Of a stretch of DNA of 64,000 nucleotides, positions 1 through 7,286 are shown piece by piece (position 1 is the first letter of the stretch; every line of letters starts with the position of its first letter). The notes under the pieces are model-generated. The model ran no database searches, was not told where the DNA came from, and was given only the letters and a program-made list of their open reading frames with translations. A program made the position numbers and the translations under genes. The stretch covers positions 1 through 64,000 of the forward strand of contig CAMHEZ010000004.1 of assembly GCA_946184295.1 (NCBI GenBank). Direction: 5' to 3'. This stretch comes from an uncultured Clostridia bacterium. Its GTDB lineage: Bacteria > Bacillota > Clostridia > Oscillospirales > Acutalibacteraceae.

Positions 1-113
1 CGGTTCTGCGCGAATTAGGGATATCCGAGGCTGATATTTTGGGTCAGATTAAAGCCAAGTTCGGTCTTTCCGACGAGGAAATTACGAAATATATGAAATC
101 GACAAAGGCATAA
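1..113 (+). CDS. C-terminal end of an unidentified protein (partial)
   Basis: The frame beginning at base 3 is open from the window edge to a TAA at 111-113 and gives about 36 residues ending in EEITKYMKSTKA. The peptide is hydrophilic and looks helical, with no recognisable motif. A hairpin plus T-run follows 18 bases after the stop, which supports this as the true 3' end of a gene. The rest lies outside the window, so no function can be assigned. Confidence 0.5.
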   Translation, partial: VLRELGISEADILGQIKAKFGLSDEEITKYMKSTKA

Positions 114-130
114 GACCAAGCATATGAGCG

Positions 131-172
131 CGTCGCGGCGGGAAAGTCAATTTCCGGCTGCGGCGTTTTTTT
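131..172 (+). terminator. Rho-independent terminator of the upstream partial gene
   Basis: An imperfect GC-rich stem (CGTCGCGGCGGGAAA with TTTCCGGCTGCGGCG, including G-U pairs) is followed directly by seven T residues. Confidence 0.75.
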
Positions 173-273
173 GTTTGAAACCGCCAATTTAACCGCGTTA
201 CGTTGTAAAACACAACAATAACCTCTAAATTACACATAATCAACACTTTTTTACTCCAAAATGTTGTAAAGTA

Positions 274-302
274 TTGCAATATGCAAATGACCGTGGTACA
301 AT
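274..302 (+). promoter_or_regulatory. Promoter, upstream copy
   Basis: TTGCAA (274-279) and TACAAT (297-302) are separated by 17 bases. It lies in the first copy of the duplicated segment and points toward the surface protein gene. Confidence 0.7.
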
Positions 303-489
303 ACAGACACAACAAAAAAACACTACAAAAACTTCACATAGTGATTGCAATTTGTTGAAAGTGATGGCGACCGGGTTGCTCGGAAAGTCTCACTTGCCGC
401 AGAAAATCAACACAAAAGACGATAGAATGCGGCTTTCATCACGGAATCAAAACAATTAAAAATAGTTTACTTCAAAATGTTGTAAGTAC

Positions 490-518
490 TTGCAATTGTG
501 AAGATAACGTGATAGAAT
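490..518 (+). promoter_or_regulatory. Promoter, downstream copy
   Basis: TTGCAA (490-495) and TAGAAT (513-518) are separated by 17 bases, in the second copy of the duplicated segment. The predicted start near 525 would give a 5' leader of about 170 bases before the ATG at 698. I found no recognisable riboswitch in that leader. Confidence 0.7.
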
Positions 519-697
519 AAGAACAACAAAAAGCCACTACAAAAAGTTCACATAGTGATTGCATTTTGTTGAAAATGATGACCGAGCGATTGGTCATCGC
601 GTAAGCCGGTATAATTTGCTGCGGCCTTTCTGATTGTCTGTGGCTGCGGCTGTTATAGTAAATATCTCTATATAATATTTTGGAGGATTGATTGTTT

Positions 698-1762
698 ATG
701 AAAAAGACACTTGCTCTTGCCCTGACCGCCGCTATGGCTATCTCCGCTGTCAGCACCACCGCTTTCGCCGCTTCTGTTAACGTGAAGTCTGACGTTGAGC
801 CTTGGGAGAAGACTGCTACTATTACCCTTGTTGACGAAGACAAGGGAGCTGCAACTTCTGATAGCGTTAAGAACCTTCCTACTCTCGCTTCTGATGACGT
901 TTACAAGTTTGTCGGTTGGTCCAAGACTAAGACTGACGCCAGCGAGGATGCATATGCGACGACGGCTGACAAAAAAGTTCTGACGAAGTACGGCGAGATT
1001 TTCGCCATTACTGGCGCTACAGTCGCTGATGCTGATAAGGGCGAAAAGAAAGCCGCTAACAAGGATGTTGCTCTCTACCCTGTCTTCAGACGTTGGAAGA
1101 ACCAGAAGGAACTCGACAAGTGGAAGGAAGATCAGGGCAAGGGTGCTGACGATGAGGCTAAGAAGAAGGCTTTCGAAGACAAGCTGAAGGCTGCTGATGA
1201 ATCTCACAACGCAACCAACAACTGGAACACCGGCAAGACCATCAAGACCGACAAGATCGAGGCTGGCAAGGGCATTGTAGCTGCTAAGCAGAATGCACCT
1301 GTTTTGGCTCCCAGCAATGGCCACGACTCTCAGGTTGTGGGTATCGGCGATCACGATGTAGCTTTCTACTGGGATGACACTCAGACTTCTGCTAAGAAGG
1401 GCGCTGATGGTAGCGCTGCGCCTGACCTGATCAGCGGCAAGAGCACCAGACTGGAGCTTGAGCTGCCCGAAGATTACACCACGAAAGACATGGATGTTAC
1501 CGTTTATGACATCGACGGCTGGTGCAAGGCAACGAAGGTCAAGAAGGCTGACATGATGACCTACGGCAACAAGGTTTATGTCTGGACCTCCAATCCCGGC
1601 CATCGTTTCATCGTTACCCTGAATCCGAAGGGCGCTTCCACCGGTTCTGACAAGTCCAACCCCGCTACCGGCGATTTCAGCGCACTGCCCATCGCTATGC
1701 TCGCAGTCGCAGCTCTCGGCGCAACCGGTTTCGTTGCTTACAAGAAGAGAATGGCTGAGTAA
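698..1762 (+). CDS. Secreted cell-wall-anchored surface protein with NPxTG sorting signal
   Basis: The 354-residue protein starts with a Sec signal peptide (MKKTLALALTAAMAISAV, likely cleaved after TAFA). It ends in a sorting signal: NPATG at about residue 321, a hydrophobic stretch and a KKR tail, so it should be sortase-linked to peptidoglycan. The middle is lysine- and aspartate-rich, with one helical segment (about 130-180) and no domain I recognise. The ATG at 698 is 11 bases after GGAGG; a TTG at 692 in the same frame is 5 bases after it and is the alternative start. Codon use (GCT, GTT, AAG, ACT) resembles the ribosomal protein genes in this window, which suggests high expression. Two promoters precede it. 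The sorting signal NPxTGDFSALPI is shared with the gene ending at 5338. Confidence 0.85.
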   Translation: MKKTLALALTAAMAISAVSTTAFAASVNVKSDVEPWEKTATITLVDEDKGAATSDSVKNLPTLASDDVYKFVGWSKTKTDASEDAYATTADKKVLTKYGEIFAITGATVADADKGEKKAANKDVALYPVFRRWKNQKELDKWKEDQGKGADDEAKKKAFEDKLKAADESHNATNNWNTGKTIKTDKIEAGKGIVAAKQNAPVLAPSNGHDSQVVGIGDHDVAFYWDDTQTSAKKGADGSAAPDLISGKSTRLELELPEDYTTKDMDVTVYDIDGWCKATKVKKADMMTYGNKVYVWTSNPGHRFIVTLNPKGASTGSDKSNPATGDFSALPIAMLAVAALGATGFVAYKKRMAE

Positions 1763-1795
1763 TTTCCGCAAGGAAACAGTTCTTTAGACTATGCG

Positions 1796-1838
1796 CTGTT
1801 GGCCGCCCTGTGGTTCACCTCTTCGGGGTGGTCAACAG
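1796..1838. repeat. Inverted repeat downstream of the surface protein gene
   Basis: CTGTTGGCCGCCC pairs with GGGTGGTCAACAG over 13 positions including two G-U pairs. No T-run follows, so it is more likely a 3'-UTR stem than a terminator. Confidence 0.5.
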
Positions 1839-1880
1839 ATAAAGAACATATCACCAAATAATTAAAATCGACAATCAAGT

Positions 1881-1921
1881 AAAGGGCCGCAGTTCGGATT
1901 CGTTCGGATTGCGGCCCTTTG
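1881..1921 (+). terminator. Rho-independent terminator of the surface protein gene
   Basis: A ten-base perfect stem AAGGGCCGCA/TGCGGCCCTT with an AT-containing loop ends in a short T-run. Confidence 0.75.
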
Positions 1922-1950
1922 CTCCAGATGTGTGAAGAAGGTCAAATCAC

Positions 1951-1987
1951 AAAAAACGCCGCAACCCGTGCAGAGGTTACGGCGTTT
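1951..1987 (-). terminator. Rho-independent terminator of the minus-strand Rpn-type gene
   Basis: AAACGCCGCAACC/GGTTACGGCGTTT forms a 13-base stem with one mismatch. On the minus strand it is followed by a T-run, just beyond the stop codon at 2054. Confidence 0.8.
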
Positions 1988-2053
1988 GGAGTATTTGTTG
2001 ATTTTACTAAGTTGTGGATAGTGATTTGACTACAAGCGGAGGCGAGAAGGAAA

Positions 2054-2977
2054 TTATGCCTCGATGACTTTTCTGACATCTTCAACCGACAGCCCGGTGA
2101 TTTCCGCCGATTCCTCCACGCTCATGCCCTTTCTGACAAGTCGCAGCGCAATCCGGCCTTTTTCATTCGCGGCTTCGGCCTGAGCTGCTGCGGCTTGCTT
2201 GGCGGCTTCGGCCTGCTTGGCAGCTTCGGCCTGAGCTGCTGCTGCTGCCTGCTTGGCGGCTTCGGCTTCCAGCTTGTATGGCAGTAATCTCTTGTTGACG
2301 TAATCTTCCAAAACTTGATTCATTTCGGGTTCCTCCTTGTCTTTTTCCTTAAAATACGTTGCTTTCTCTTGCAATGGGAAATAATACATGGTTTGAGAAT
2401 TTTTGCACGTGAAATCGTGCATGAGCATACCCAGCGGTGTGTCGTCAGCGTGTGACGCGTTGATATAAATGATATGCTGTCCGTCGTCAAACGGCTGCTG
2501 CATCTCTTCAATGACCCGATTAATATGATAGATAGGCAAGCCGCCGTTCAGAACATCTTTTTCGGTGATGAAGATAATATACGTCTCGCGGAGATCTTCG
2601 TATTTTTCGCCTTTTTTGAAAAATTCGCTGTCCATCATACTGCCATAAAACCTGGCTCGCCGGGGAATGGCGCCTTCTTCCGGTTTTTGTACCTCAATGT
2701 CATACAGCCTGCCGTCTTTGTCAACTGCTGCCGCGTCCAGTATCACAGAGTGTCCGCCCAGTCCCTTGATGGAATACTGTGTGGAAGCGCGCGTGACTAC
2801 CAGATCATCCCGGTTCAGAATGATTCGCAGGATAAATTGGGTCAGCTCTGTGTCGTTTTGAAAAACCACCGCAAAAAAAGCGTCGTCTATCAGTCTGAGG
2901 TGTCTGATAACATTTCGTTTTTCATCGTCAATCAATGGAATGGATTGGTTCCCATTATCACGCTCGTCGCTCTGCAT
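2054..2977 (-). CDS. Rpn/PD-(D/E)XK nuclease family transposase-like protein
   Basis: The 307-residue protein matches the PD-(D/E)XK nuclease family often annotated as recombination-promoting nuclease or putative transposase. The N-terminal part carries the family start (LRLIDDAFFAVVF). A nuclease core follows with D81 in VILDAAAVD and the E95-x-Q97 pair in YDIEVQ. Residues about 235-270 are an alanine/lysine/glutamate coiled-coil made of near-repeats of AAKQAEA. The C-terminus (MSVEESAEITGLSVEDVRKV) looks like a small helix-turn-helix. The ATG at 2977 has AAAGGGGTGA seven bases upstream. The gene at 5463-6335 is a close paralog. Rpn relatives promote RecA-independent recombination; a role here is inference. 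Confidence 0.85.
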   Translation of the reverse strand: MQSDERDNGNQSIPLIDDEKRNVIRHLRLIDDAFFAVVFQNDTELTQFILRIILNRDDLVVTRASTQYSIKGLGGHSVILDAAAVDKDGRLYDIEVQKPEEGAIPRRARFYGSMMDSEFFKKGEKYEDLRETYIIFITEKDVLNGGLPIYHINRVIEEMQQPFDDGQHIIYINASHADDTPLGMLMHDFTCKNSQTMYYFPLQEKATYFKEKDKEEPEMNQVLEDYVNKRLLPYKLEAEAAKQAAAAAQAEAAKQAEAAKQAAAAQAEAANEKGRIALRLVRKGMSVEESAEITGLSVEDVRKVIEA

Positions 2978-3082
2978 TGCACATCACCCCTTTCGAGTAT
3001 TTCCGATTTTATTATATCAAATCTCATCATATTTTGCAAGTGACGGTTATAAGAGAAGATGAAATTGTGATAATAACTATAT

Positions 3083-3112
3083 ATGATACTAATTATTTGA
3101 CACTTTTTACAA
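3083..3112 (-). promoter_or_regulatory. Candidate promoter for the minus-strand Rpn-type gene
   Basis: On the minus strand TTGTAA and TATCAT are 18 bases apart, about 105 bases before the ATG at 2977. The 293-base gap 2978-3270 is very AT-rich and must also hold the plus-strand promoter of the next surface gene. I could not choose between several weak plus-strand matches there, such as TGCTAAAAT at 3170-3177. Confidence 0.4.
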
Positions 3113-3270
3113 AAATAGGCTAAAACCAAAAAAGTTATAACTAACATCTTCCCAAAAGCATCACTTTGTGCTAAAATATTGATGATAGTTTGAATACTAT
3201 GTTGATTGTTGATTTTTCATTATATGTTTCATCATTTTATTATTTTATGATTTTAGGAGGTCAGATGGTT

Positions 3271-3837
3271 ATGAAAGCAATGAAACTTAACCCGAAGCGT
3301 CTGTTGAGTGTGGCTGTGGCGGCGGCACTCATCGTGTCGGCCGTCGGCGTGAGGGAGCTTGTCGGACGCTATGCCCCGGTGACCGCGCCGGGCGTGACGG
3401 TGTTTGCGGACGAAATTACCCCGACAGAGCCGGCGGAGCAAAACGTCGATGAAACCGGCGAAGATTTGACAGACGGGCAGAACGACGAACCGGCGGAGGT
3501 ACCGGCGGAAGAACCAGCAGAAGGAACTGGCGATGCAACCGACGGAGATACCCGTAACGAAACCGGCGATGAAACCGGCGGGGGCGAACCCACGCGAGAC
3601 GGAACGCCCGCTTCTCCGACCGATCCGGCAAACACGGATCAGACGAATCTGGATGAGGCCGTAAGAAGCGCGGAAATTGTGCAGGAGCATGTCACGACAG
3701 TAAACGGAACTGATGAATATGCGCTCGCGAAGGCTGCATATGATGCGGCACTCATAGCGTTAGATGACGCTGAAACCGCATTGGCGCTAGTGCCTGAGAA
3801 CAGTAAGGCTAAAACGACAGACGGCATTAAAGGCTAG
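3271..3837 (+). CDS. N-terminal part of a frameshifted surface protein
   Basis: This 188-residue fragment has a basic N-terminus and one hydrophobic segment (LLSVAVAAALIVSAVGV), then the likely mature start after VFADE. A proline/glutamate/threonine-rich spacer follows (repeats of PAE and DETG, about residues 50-130). An alanine-rich helical segment follows (EYALAKAAYDAALIALDDAE). The frame ends at TAG 3835-3837. The missing remainder continues in the +1 frame as the 3848-5338 entry, so the two are one gene. AGGAGG at 3255-3260 serves the ATG at 3271 (10 bases) or the ATG at 3265 (4 bases). Confidence 0.75.
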   Translation: MKAMKLNPKRLLSVAVAAALIVSAVGVRELVGRYAPVTAPGVTVFADEITPTEPAEQNVDETGEDLTDGQNDEPAEVPAEEPAEGTGDATDGDTRNETGDETGGGEPTRDGTPASPTDPANTDQTNLDEAVRSAEIVQEHVTTVNGTDEYALAKAAYDAALIALDDAETALALVPENSKAKTTDGIKG

Positions 3838-3847
3838 TGAAACTAAT

Positions 3848-5338
3848 TTGACCGGGTTGCTGACGGCAGCGGAAGCAACTTGGTTGCATGATGCCTATAC
3901 GGAGGCTGGTCTTGCCAAAGGCTTCGCCACAGCAGTGACCAATAACCTTGCAGAGCAGAAAGCCGCGCATCCGAATAAGCCGACTGAGTGCAATCCGGCG
4001 GCGAAGAGCAGCGATTTGGCGAATGCCAAAACAAGTGCCAATAACGCGAGAGAGGCACTTGACAAGGTGCGCTCCTCTACAACGGCGGTTAGTTCAGACG
4101 ATGAAAAAACATATGCTGAGGTCAAAGCTGCTGTAGAAGCGGCGGAAAAGGCCGTCAAGGACGCCCAGCTTGCCGTTGACGAGATGTATTTGCAGCAGGC
4201 CGTGGACTATATTGCCGCAGCGGACGAAGCCACCAACGCGGTGTATGATATTATCAAAAAAACAGATACCAATGACGAGGCGGCAAGAAAGGCCGCGAAG
4301 GTACAATGCAATGCGAAGATCAGCGAGGCTACCCAGAATTATAACAACGCAAAAGAGGCCTACGCCGCTGCCTCTGTTGCCGGCAAAGCCCAATTGACGA
4401 CATACAAGGACTTGCCCAAGTCGCTGAGCAATACTGAGTCTTTGATTCAGTACTCCAAGAATCAAGTTACCATCAAGCTGGCAAGCGATGCGGAAAAGAT
4501 TGGCGCGGCAAATGAGTTGAGCCAGCAGGCGGAGGATCTGTATAAACAGATTGACGATGAAAACGCCAAGGGCGCAGACGCCGACACGGACCAGATTTAT
4601 GAATGGTGGTATGACGCCAAAGATAAAAATGAAGAGGCAAAGGAGATTCTCAACAGCGTTTCGGATAAAACGACTGATAATTACAGCCAAGCCAAGGATA
4701 AAGTAGACGCAAATGACAAAAAAAAGCAAACGACATACGATGATATTCCCTTTGCCACAGACGGTACGAAATCGTATAAGTACGATGAGGTTACAGCTAA
4801 GATCATCAAGTTCAGCAGTTCCGATGCGCAGGAATATCTGGATATTCTGAAGAAGAGCAGCGCCGGTAAGAATGTAGATTTCAGCAGAGGCGTGATATTC
4901 GATGTTAGACTTGTTGCAAAAGACAGCGGCAAGACCGTGACGCCCATCGGAAATCAGCGCTTTAATGTCGAGCTGAATTTGAACGAGTTTACCGAGGAAG
5001 AGCTGAAAAACGCCAAGGTTTTCCATATTGATGAGAAAAACGGCAATAAAGTCGAGTTGGTCGGCAGTGTTTCCCAGCACAGCGCAACGATTGAAAAGAG
5101 CGCAAGCAAAAAATGCTGGATCAGCGTTTGGTGCGGCTCCTTCAGCCCCTACGGTGTGGGGGATATCGCCTCGGCTGCCGCCGTCACGTCCTCTGCGCCC
5201 AGCACGGGGCAGAAGAATCCCAATACCGGTGATTTCAGCGCGCTCCCCATCGTGCTGATCTGTGTCGTAGCGCTCGGCGGCATCGGCGGCGTGCTGGCGT
5301 ACAGAAAGAAAAAGGCCGCAGAGGAAGAAGAAGAATAA
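3848..5338 (+). CDS. C-terminal part of the frameshifted NPxTG-anchored surface protein
   Basis: The 496-residue frame has no Shine-Dalgarno site before its TTG. It is already open from 3791, so it is a continuation rather than a separate gene. Residues 1-310 are alanine-, lysine- and aspartate-rich helix, like the FIVAR-type or coiled-coil stalks of Gram-positive adhesins. A compact beta-rich region follows (about 310-430, including VDFSRGVIFDVRL). The end is a sorting signal: NPNTG at about residue 457, a hydrophobic stretch, RKKK and an unusual EEEEE tail. The NPxTGDFSALPI block matches the protein at 698-1762. Skipping one G near 3832 would join it to the upstream half, giving a protein of about 690 residues. 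Confidence 0.8.
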   Translation: MTGLLTAAEATWLHDAYTEAGLAKGFATAVTNNLAEQKAAHPNKPTECNPAAKSSDLANAKTSANNAREALDKVRSSTTAVSSDDEKTYAEVKAAVEAAEKAVKDAQLAVDEMYLQQAVDYIAAADEATNAVYDIIKKTDTNDEAARKAAKVQCNAKISEATQNYNNAKEAYAAASVAGKAQLTTYKDLPKSLSNTESLIQYSKNQVTIKLASDAEKIGAANELSQQAEDLYKQIDDENAKGADADTDQIYEWWYDAKDKNEEAKEILNSVSDKTTDNYSQAKDKVDANDKKKQTTYDDIPFATDGTKSYKYDEVTAKIIKFSSSDAQEYLDILKKSSAGKNVDFSRGVIFDVRLVAKDSGKTVTPIGNQRFNVELNLNEFTEEELKNAKVFHIDEKNGNKVELVGSVSQHSATIEKSASKKCWISVWCGSFSPYGVGDIASAAAVTSSAPSTGQKNPNTGDFSALPIVLICVVALGGIGGVLAYRKKKAAEEEEE

Positions 5339-5381
5339 TCGCTTCTGACGGCACAAACGCCATCAAATAAAAATGTAAAGT

Positions 5382-5446
5382 AAAAACCGCGGACGGCGTT
5401 TCCTCCTGTGAGGAACCAACCGTCCGCGGCTTTTGATTTTTTCGCG
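5382..5446. terminator. Bidirectional terminator between the surface protein and Rpn-type genes
   Basis: A perfect stem CCGCGGACGG/CCGTCCGCGG is flanked by A-run on the left and CTTTTGATTTTTT on the right. It can end transcripts from both converging genes. Confidence 0.85.
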
Positions 5447-5462
5447 TAAGTGATTTAAAACA

Positions 5463-6335
5463 TCAAGCCTGCGCGAGTTTGCGGACTGTCTCCACGGGCA
5501 GACCGGTAATTTCAGCCGATTTCTCCATGGTGAAGCCACTTGCTACCAGTCGCAGCGCAATTTGATTCTTTTCGGCCTCTGCTTTCGCCTCAACCTCAGC
5601 GGTTTTTGCCTCAGCCTCTGCGGTTTTTGCCTCAGCCTCTGCTATTTCTACCTTGTAAGTTTCGGTTCGTTCCTGAATGTAATCTTCCAACAGTTGGCAC
5701 ATAGTATGTTCCCCCTTATCTTCCTTGTAATATTGTGTCTTTTTTGTCAGATTGGCATAGAACATTTCCTTCGGATTGCTGCACATGAAATCATGCATCA
5801 GTTCACCCAGCGGTGTGATATCAGTATATGACGCATTGACATAGATCATGTGTGCGCCATCGTCAAATAAACTGCCATTTTCGCGAATCACGCGGTCGAT
5901 ATGATAAATAGGCAGATTGCCTTTTAAAATATCATTTTCGGTGATAAAGATAACATAAATTTCACAAAGTTCCTCGTGTGCTTGTCCTTTTTTGAAAAAT
6001 TCACTGTCAATCAGGCTGCCGTAAAAACGGGCACGTCTGGGAATGGCTCCCTCATTCGGCTTTTGCACCTCGATGTTGTAGACTTTGCCATCCCGATCCC
6101 TGGCCAAAGCGTCTAATACGGCGGAATGCCCGCCAAGTCCTTTGATAGAATACTGCGTCTTGACATCCGTTACCGTTAAATCATCTCTGTCCAGAATAAT
6201 TTTGAGCATCCATTCCGTCAAGGCTGGGTCGTTGTCAAAGCAAACGGCAAAAAACGCATCGTCAATCAGGCGAAGCTGCTTGATAATCGCCCGTTTTTTT
6301 TCATCTACTAACGTGGCGTGTTTCTCCTGTATCAA
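5463..6335 (-). CDS. Rpn/PD-(D/E)XK nuclease family transposase-like protein (paralog)
   Basis: This is a clear paralog of the 2054-2977 product. It shares the family start LRLIDDAFFAV, TQYSIKGLGGHS, PRRARFYGS, SEFFKKG, and a C-terminal SAEITGLPVETVRKL helix-turn-helix-like end. The nuclease core shows D75 and E89-x-Q91. The hinge before the C-terminus contains a duplicated 21-bp unit encoding AEAKTAE (5600-5641). The ORF track starts at a GTG (6359). I prefer the TTG at 6335, because AAGGAGAGG lies six bases before it; this gives 290 residues. It is preceded by a good promoter and convergent with the surface gene at 3271-5338. Confidence 0.85.
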   Translation of the reverse strand: MIQEKHATLVDEKKRAIIKQLRLIDDAFFAVCFDNDPALTEWMLKIILDRDDLTVTDVKTQYSIKGLGGHSAVLDALARDRDGKVYNIEVQKPNEGAIPRRARFYGSLIDSEFFKKGQAHEELCEIYVIFITENDILKGNLPIYHIDRVIRENGSLFDDGAHMIYVNASYTDITPLGELMHDFMCSNPKEMFYANLTKKTQYYKEDKGEHTMCQLLEDYIQERTETYKVEIAEAEAKTAEAEAKTAEVEAKAEAEKNQIALRLVASGFTMEKSAEITGLPVETVRKLAQA

Positions 6336-6363
6336 GTATATCCTCTCCTTTCGCCGCACTACT

Positions 6364-6392
6364 ATTATAACATATCATAGGCAGAATTGCAA
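6364..6392 (-). promoter_or_regulatory. Promoter of the second Rpn-type gene
   Basis: On the minus strand TTGCAA and TATAAT are exactly 17 bases apart. The predicted transcript start lies about 20 bases before the TTG start at 6335. Confidence 0.75.
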
Positions 6393-6416
6393 CCGATATG
6401 AGATTATGAGGGTTGG

Positions 6417-6455
6417 AAAAAAATCGGAAGAGGCCTGCTCATGAGCCTCTTCCGA
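6417..6455 (-). terminator. Rho-independent terminator after ecfT
   Basis: A perfect 11-base stem TCGGAAGAGGC/GCCTCTTCCGA is followed on the minus strand by seven T residues. It closes the minus-strand ECF transporter block. Confidence 0.9.
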
Positions 6456-6467
6456 GCGGTTTATATT

Positions 6468-7286
6468 TCAATGTACCAAAGCCGGCGCCAGTGTGTTCAA
6501 ATAGATGATACCTCCGCAAGCGGCGGCCACCAATACGAATGCGAAAATGTCGCGGAAGCGGTAGCGCAGCACATTCAGCCGTGTGCGTCCCTCGCCGCCC
6601 GTGTAGCAGCGGCAGTCCATGGCGGTAGCCAGCTCAAAGGCGCGCCGGAAGGACGAGATGAAGAGCGGAATCAGAATCGGAATGAGCGCCTTGGCGCGTT
6701 TCATCATGCCGCCGCTTTCGAGATCGGCGCCGCGTGCCTTCTGCGCGTTCATAATCTTTTCGGTTTCCTCCAGCAGCGTGGGAATAAATCGCAGCGCGAT
6801 GGTCATCATCATAGCCAGCTCATGCACCGGCACCTTGACGACGTTGAGCGGTTTGAGCAGCCGTTCAATGGCGGCGGTCAGGTCAGTGGGGGAAGTGGTG
6901 TAGGTCAGCATCGAGCTGATAATGATAATCAGCACCAGCCGCATGGCGATGAAAGCGCTTTGCCACAGGCCTTCCTTTGTGACGGTGAAGAAGGACCATT
7001 GGAACAGCACCGTGTCCCCGCGCAGATACAGCATATTCAGCACGGAGGTGAAGACAATCAGAAACCAGATGGCTTTCAGCCCCTTGAAATACATAACGGG
7101 GGAAATGCGCGTCAGCAGCATGGCGACAAGCACGAACCCGAGCATCAGCCCCATGGAAAACATATTTTTCGCCAGAAACACAAAGATAATCAGCGCCGTC
7201 ATGACGATAATCTTCATACGGGGGTCGAGCTTGTGAATGAAGGATTTGCCGGGCATAAACTGCCCGATAGTGATATCGGCAATCAT
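6468..7286 (-). CDS. ecfT: Energy-coupling factor transporter transmembrane protein EcfT
   Basis: The 272-residue membrane protein is the T component of an ECF vitamin/metal transporter. It couples ATP hydrolysis by the EcfA subunits to movement of a substrate-binding S subunit. It has the family N-terminus (FIHKLDPRMKI), about five hydrophobic segments, and both arginine-containing coupling motifs: AQKARGAD and AMDCRCYTGGEGRTRL. Its ATG overlaps the ecfA2 stop codon (TAATG), so the two are translationally coupled. No S component is in the window, so this is probably a shared group II module and the substrate is unknown. Confidence 0.95.
   Translation of the reverse strand: MIADITIGQFMPGKSFIHKLDPRMKIIVMTALIIFVFLAKNMFSMGLMLGFVLVAMLLTRISPVMYFKGLKAIWFLIVFTSVLNMLYLRGDTVLFQWSFFTVTKEGLWQSAFIAMRLVLIIIISSMLTYTTSPTDLTAAIERLLKPLNVVKVPVHELAMMMTIALRFIPTLLEETEKIMNAQKARGADLESGGMMKRAKALIPILIPLFISSFRRAFELATAMDCRCYTGGEGRTRLNVLRYRFRDIFAFVLVAAACGGIIYLNTLAPALVH

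Larger units (their letters stand above)
252..597 (+). repeat. Tandemly duplicated promoter/leader segment (two copies about 216 bp apart)
   Basis: Two diverged copies, about 252-382 and 469-597, share long blocks: CAAAATGTTGTAA, the -35/-10 pair, ACAACAAAAA, CACTACAAAAA, and TTCACATAGTGATTGCA followed by TTTGTTGAAA and GATG. Each carries its own promoter at the same relative position. The 584-base gap before the surface protein gene contains this duplication and no credible coding frame. Confidence 0.8.

Noticed and set aside
668-1771. 367-codon minus-strand frame opposite the first surface protein
   Set aside because: The plus-strand frame has signal peptide, sorting signal, ribosome site and promoters; the minus frame has none of these.
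2054-6335. Complete insertion sequence around the Rpn-type transposase-like genes
   Set aside because: No terminal inverted repeats or target duplications are visible, and each gene has its own terminator and local promoter; Rpn-family genes occur without IS ends.
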